Source of the DNA: UBA3700 sp963592135
GTDB lineage: Bacteria > Bacillota > Clostridia > Christensenellales > UBA3700
Direction: 5' to 3'
DNA: 45,092 nt
Assembly (NCBI GenBank): GCA_963592135.1
Contig: CAVAVP010000007.1
Span: forward strand, 1 to 45,092
Shown here: positions 42,433-45,092 of the stretch, piece after piece
How positions within the stretch are numbered: position 1 is the first letter of the stretch
How the letters are laid out: each line of letters starts with the position of its first letter
Program-made: the position numbers and the translations under genes
The notes under the pieces: model-generated
What the model was told of the DNA's origin: nothing
Seen by the model: the letters and a program-made list of their open reading frames with translations, nothing else
The model's database searches: none

Positions 42433-43752
42433 TTAAAACTCGTTAAGCAAAAAGCCCATATAAATAGGTATAGTTAGCATTTTTTCATTTCTTCCGACAT
42501 TATAATCGCCGAGTTTTATTGCACCTGCGACGTGGTATTTTTCGGGATGAGAAAGAATCGTTTTCGTGCTTTTTGTGTTTCCCGTGGTTGCCTTGACTTC
42601 AATTAAAGTCGCTCCGCCTTTATATCTTGTTACGAAATCGATCTCAAGTCCCGAATCCTTGTGGTAATAATACAGTTTTCTTCCCATTTTGGTAAAAATA
42701 TCCGCCATGAGATTTTCAAAAATTGCTCCTTTATATCCGTATAAATTACCTTGAAGTATATCAAATTGTGTGCCGTCCTCAAGCATGCTTACAAACAATC
42801 CGGAATCTTGCATATATACCTTAAAAACATCGTCGATAGCATTTCCGTCTAACGGAAGTTCGGGCAAATCCAAGTTGTAGCAACGTGCAATAATACCTGC
42901 AACTTCAATCCATTGTATGCTTCCCTGAAATTTCGAAGCAGTACCGCCTTTTTTTACAACAGAATATTGAAACTTTTTGTTCTCTTTGCTAAGTTGTTTC
43001 GGAATGGATTGGAAACATTCTTTTATCAATGCTTTGTCTTTATCTTCAGCATATTTTACCATATCGTCTTCGTAAGAACGGATAATGTCACGTTGCAAAG
43101 CCAAAACGCTATTCATTTGTTTTGTCTTTACAAAAGTGTCTACCACCTCCGGCATGCCACCCACAACAGTGTATTGAAGTATTAATTGCCGCATTTTTTC
43201 GTGTAATGCTTCGGGAACGGGTTTTTCTTCGACGAAACATTCTTTCAATTTATCGATTATCTGAGGTGTAATTCCGTTTGCCCACAAAAACTCTTCAAAA
43301 TCGAGCGGATGCATTTCTATTACAGTTTCCGAGCCGACGGGAATGGATTTTGGTTGTTTTCCGTATCCTTTTACGCCAAGCAAAGAGCCTGTACCTATAA
43401 CATCGAACCTACCGTCTTCTCTAAAAAACTTCAATGCCGTTCTTGCTTCGGGGCAGTCTTGAATTTCGTCAAGAATTATAACGGTTTCGCCTGGCTTAAA
43501 AACAGCACTCGGACCGAGCAATGCAGACATCATCATGATAAGATTGTCGACTTCAAGCGAACCGTCAAAAATGGAGATGTACGTCGGGTTTTTGAAAAAA
43601 TTAAGATATACTTCGTGTTTGTAGTTCTTTTTCGCAAAATCACGGACGGAATAAGTTTTTCCACACTGGCGACAGCCCTTAATAATAAGGGGGCTGTGAT
43701 TAGGTGTATTCTTCCAATTTATTAACGATTGTTCTATTTTTCTTTTCAGCAT
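42433..43752 (-). CDS. AAA ATPase with C-terminal DUF4143 domain
   Basis: 439 residues, intact. Walker A 'GCRQCGKT' (26-33), Walker B 'VIILDEIQD' (91-99), sensor region 'RFDVIGTGSLLGV', the family stretch 'MHPLDFEEFLWANGI', 'YTVVGGMPEVVDTF' and the C-terminal nuclease-like 'SGLEIDFVTRYKGGATLIEV' ending in EVK. By eye its codons use more G and C (GCC, CGT, GGC, TCG) than the genes to the left, suggesting recent transfer. Upstream on the minus strand, a GGAG lies before the ATG at 43752. The role of the family is unclear; accessory, phage- or stress-linked functions have been suggested. The nearest relative in the window is the relic beside it. Confidence 0.88.
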   Translation of the reverse strand: MLKRKIEQSLINWKNTPNHSPLIIKGCRQCGKTYSVRDFAKKNYKHEVYLNFFKNPTYISIFDGSLEVDNLIMMMSALLGPSAVFKPGETVIILDEIQDCPEARTALKFFREDGRFDVIGTGSLLGVKGYGKQPKSIPVGSETVIEMHPLDFEEFLWANGITPQIIDKLKECFVEEKPVPEALHEKMRQLILQYTVVGGMPEVVDTFVKTKQMNSVLALQRDIIRSYEDDMVKYAEDKDKALIKECFQSIPKQLSKENKKFQYSVVKKGGTASKFQGSIQWIEVAGIIARCYNLDLPELPLDGNAIDDVFKVYMQDSGLFVSMLEDGTQFDILQGNLYGYKGAIFENLMADIFTKMGRKLYYYHKDSGLEIDFVTRYKGGATLIEVKATTGNTKSTKTILSHPEKYHVAGAIKLGDYNVGRNEKMLTIPIYMGFLLNEF

Positions 43753-43987
43753 ATTTCGACTCCTTTACGTTTCTGAAACTATTATACACCTAAATAAAAA
43801 ACTTTTTCAAGCGAGTTAGTATAGAAAATTAATATTTTTTAGACGAGTTATGATAAAATTTGACAATTTTTCAAAACAAGAATTTACATGTCGCTATAAA
43901 CAATAATATGGTTATAAAACGGCATAACATTTTTTTGAAGTAAGATATGCTTTCGTATCAACAATTTAATAAATACAAATTCATTCA

Positions 43988-44022
43988 GTCGTTCGGTTAA
44001 ATATAATGCCGAGCGGCTTTTT
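43988..44022 (+). terminator. orphan plus-strand terminator
   Basis: GTCGTTCGG (43988-43996), 12-base loop, CCGAGCGGC (44009-44017) with two G-T pairs, then five T's. No plus-strand gene lies directly upstream; it may end a small RNA, or be the leftover of a lost gene. Confidence 0.6.
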
Positions 44023-44031
44023 GTTTTGTAG

Positions 44032-44145
44032 AGTTTTTATTCGTTTTATGTTGGGTGGTTGTCAATAACAGGCAAAGACAGAATGATAGAAATTGTCTAT
44101 AAGGCAGATGTTTTGGCAATCTTAAAGCATAAACTAAAACGATAA
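44032..44145 (+). pseudogene. short C-terminal coding remnant
   Basis: An open frame of 37 codons with no convincing start (the only ATG is 44083), ending 'MIEIVYKADVLAILKHKLKR' just before a terminator. It looks like the tail of a lost gene; the family is not recognised. Confidence 0.3.
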
Positions 44146-44153
44146 TACAAAAC

Positions 44154-44196
44154 AAAAACCTAAACCAAACTTTTACGGTTCGATTTAGGTTTTTTG
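44154..44196 (+). terminator. terminator after the short remnant
   Basis: AAAAACCTAAA (44154-44164) / TTTAGGTTTTT (44184-44194), with an inner CC/GG pair, then further T's. The nine bases after the remnant's stop lead directly into it. Confidence 0.75.
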
Positions 44197-44207
44197 GCGG
44201 GCAATAG

Positions 44208-44846
44208 AGTTGTTTTTATCGTCGATTTGCACACAAAAAATGGATAAATCCCGGCTTTTTGGTTGGCCCGTGCTTACCGCTTTACGGTAGCGGATTGGTT
44301 CTTTTGTTTGTATTGTGTTCGCTTGACTATTCTTTTATTGCATCTACGGTTTGGCAGACGGTTTTTGTCATAGCCATGCTTACCGTAATCATGACGCTTT
44401 TAGAATATATCACCGGCTTAATTTTCATCAAGGGACTCAAAATAAAATTGTGGGATTATTCCGATCGCAAAGGCAACATTCAGGGAATAATTTGTCCGCT
44501 TTTCACGTTCTTTTGGGCGGTGATATCTGCCGTTTACTATTTACTTATTCATCCGCACATTATCGATGCAGTGGTGTGGATAAGCGGAAACCTTGCTTTT
44601 TCGTTTTTTGTAGGCTTGTATTTTGGAATTTTAATTATTGACACTTGCTATTCGTTCCACGTTGTAACACGTTTAAAGAAGTGGGCAGACGTACATCAAG
44701 TTGTAATTCGCTACGAAGAACTTAAATTGTCTATCAAACGTCGTGCCGAACAACTTAAGCAACGTTCCAATTTTATTTTGCCGTTCAGGAGCAAAAGCGG
44801 ACTTCTTGACGAGCTTGACAACTACAACAAAAATCATCTAAAATAA
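44208..44846 (+). pseudogene. CmpB-family membrane protein (putative ABC transporter permease), 5'-truncated
   Basis: The frame is open from 44208, but there is no good start: the first usable codon, TTG 44259, falls inside the conserved 'KKWINPGFLVGPCLPLYG' motif that in full-length CmpB-type proteins follows a first membrane helix. That helix (about 40 residues) is absent. The rest is intact: three or four membrane segments, 'LEYITGLIFIKGLKIKLWDY', 'GNIQGIICPLFTFFWAVISA', then a basic helical tail. The window composition here is richer in G+C than most. Either a truncated gene or one using an unseen start; I favour truncation. Confidence 0.65.
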
Positions 44847-44878
44847 ATCACAGCAACAACGCAAAGGAGTGGAGTCTA

Positions 44879-45092
44879 ATGACAAAAAAATTCTATGACA
44901 ACGGCTACTACGAAGGGCAATTTCGTTGCGGTAAATTCAACGGCAAAGGTAAGTTTGCTTACAACAACGGCGACGTTTACGAAGGGAATTTTGTAAACGG
45001 TTGTAAAAACGGCAAAGGTAAGTACACTTACCGCAACGGTGACGTTTACGAAGGCGAGTGGGTAAACGATTGTAGAACCGGCAAAGGCAAGT
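44879..45092 (+). CDS. MORN-repeat protein (runs off the window)
   Basis: ATG 44879 behind AAAGGAG. 71 codons are present. After 'MTKKFYDNG' come three MORN units of 23 residues: 'YYEGQFRCGKFNGKGKFAY', 'VYEGNFVNGCKNGKGKYTY' and 'VYEGEWVNDCRTGKGK', each with the YEGxFxNGxxxGKGxxxY pattern. The DNA repeats are also similar, so the array may be expanding. MORN repeats bind membranes or partners; in bacteria the function is mostly unknown. The total length cannot be seen. Confidence 0.85.
   Translation, partial: MTKKFYDNGYYEGQFRCGKFNGKGKFAYNNGDVYEGNFVNGCKNGKGKYTYRNGDVYEGEWVNDCRTGKGK

Noticed and set aside
43309..43725. Plus-strand 138-codon ORF opposite the intact ATPase gene
   Set aside because: The minus strand encodes clear ATPase motifs throughout. 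The plus-strand reading has no recognisable features.
1..45092. CRISPR arrays, tRNA or rRNA genes, insertion sequences
   Set aside because: No regularly spaced direct repeats, cloverleaf-like segments or transposase motifs were seen in the intergenic regions on reading by eye.

Overview
The window looks like part of an oriC-proximal chromosome arm of a very AT-rich, Gram-positive-type anaerobe, most likely an uncultured gut clostridium. The reasons are: recF-gyrB-gyrA at the left edge; AGA-dominated, A/T-ending codons; strong GGAGG-type ribosome sites; lipoproteins with Gram-positive-type lipoboxes; an iron-containing alcohol dehydrogenase; a 2-hydroxyacyl-CoA dehydratase pair; and a glycolytic pgk-tpiA-gpmI run. 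UGA is used as a stop, so the standard bacterial code fits. No rRNA, tRNA, CRISPR array, insertion sequence or prophage was recognised.

Layout. Positions 1-5.6 kb hold the 3' part of recF, then gyrB and gyrA. From 5.7 to 6.6 kb there is a decayed ribbon-helix-helix plus HipA-like toxin-antitoxin pair whose promoter/operator still looks intact. From 6.7 to 11.2 kb come a ROK glucokinase, the membrane protease FtsH and an M20 dipeptidase. From 11.3 to 13.9 kb come gltX and the rpsF-ssb-rpsR operon. From 14.2 to 18.9 kb lie a broken carbohydrate-binding beta-helix lipoprotein, a GPH-type sugar symporter and a carboxylesterase, which resemble a glycan-use locus that is partly dead. A gene-free kilobase follows, then a DUF4143-type ATPase, purC and a lipoprotein.

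From 23.3 to 24.5 kb are three short unknown ORFs and a compact cluster of three DnaA boxes. From 24.5 to 32.5 kb are an RluA-type pseudouridine synthase, an alcohol dehydrogenase, a large membrane protein with a uL15-like C-terminus, a PHP phosphatase, ung and a lipoprotein. From 32.5 to 35.5 kb are two 2-hydroxyacyl-CoA dehydratase subunits and a one-helix membrane protein. From 35.6 to 39.4 kb is lower glycolysis. From 39.5 to 41.2 kb is a GH110-like beta-helix glycosidase without a signal peptide. From 41.2 kb to the end is a rearranged accessory zone: a dead DUF4143 ATPase whose 5' end lies in the opposite orientation, a second intact ATPase with visibly different base composition, a 5'-truncated CmpB-family membrane protein and the start of a MORN-repeat protein.

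The most noteworthy signals are: (1) the DnaA-box cluster at 24.3 kb; (2) three alternating pyrimidine-purine, CG-rich tracts at the promoters or leaders of gyrB, a lipoprotein gene and pgk; (3) the eroded HipA-like module; (4) the membrane-anchored uL15-like protein; (5) the inverted ATPase relic at 42.2 kb. I do not see a complete, clearly new defence or biosynthetic system here. All family assignments come from reading motifs by eye, not from database searches.
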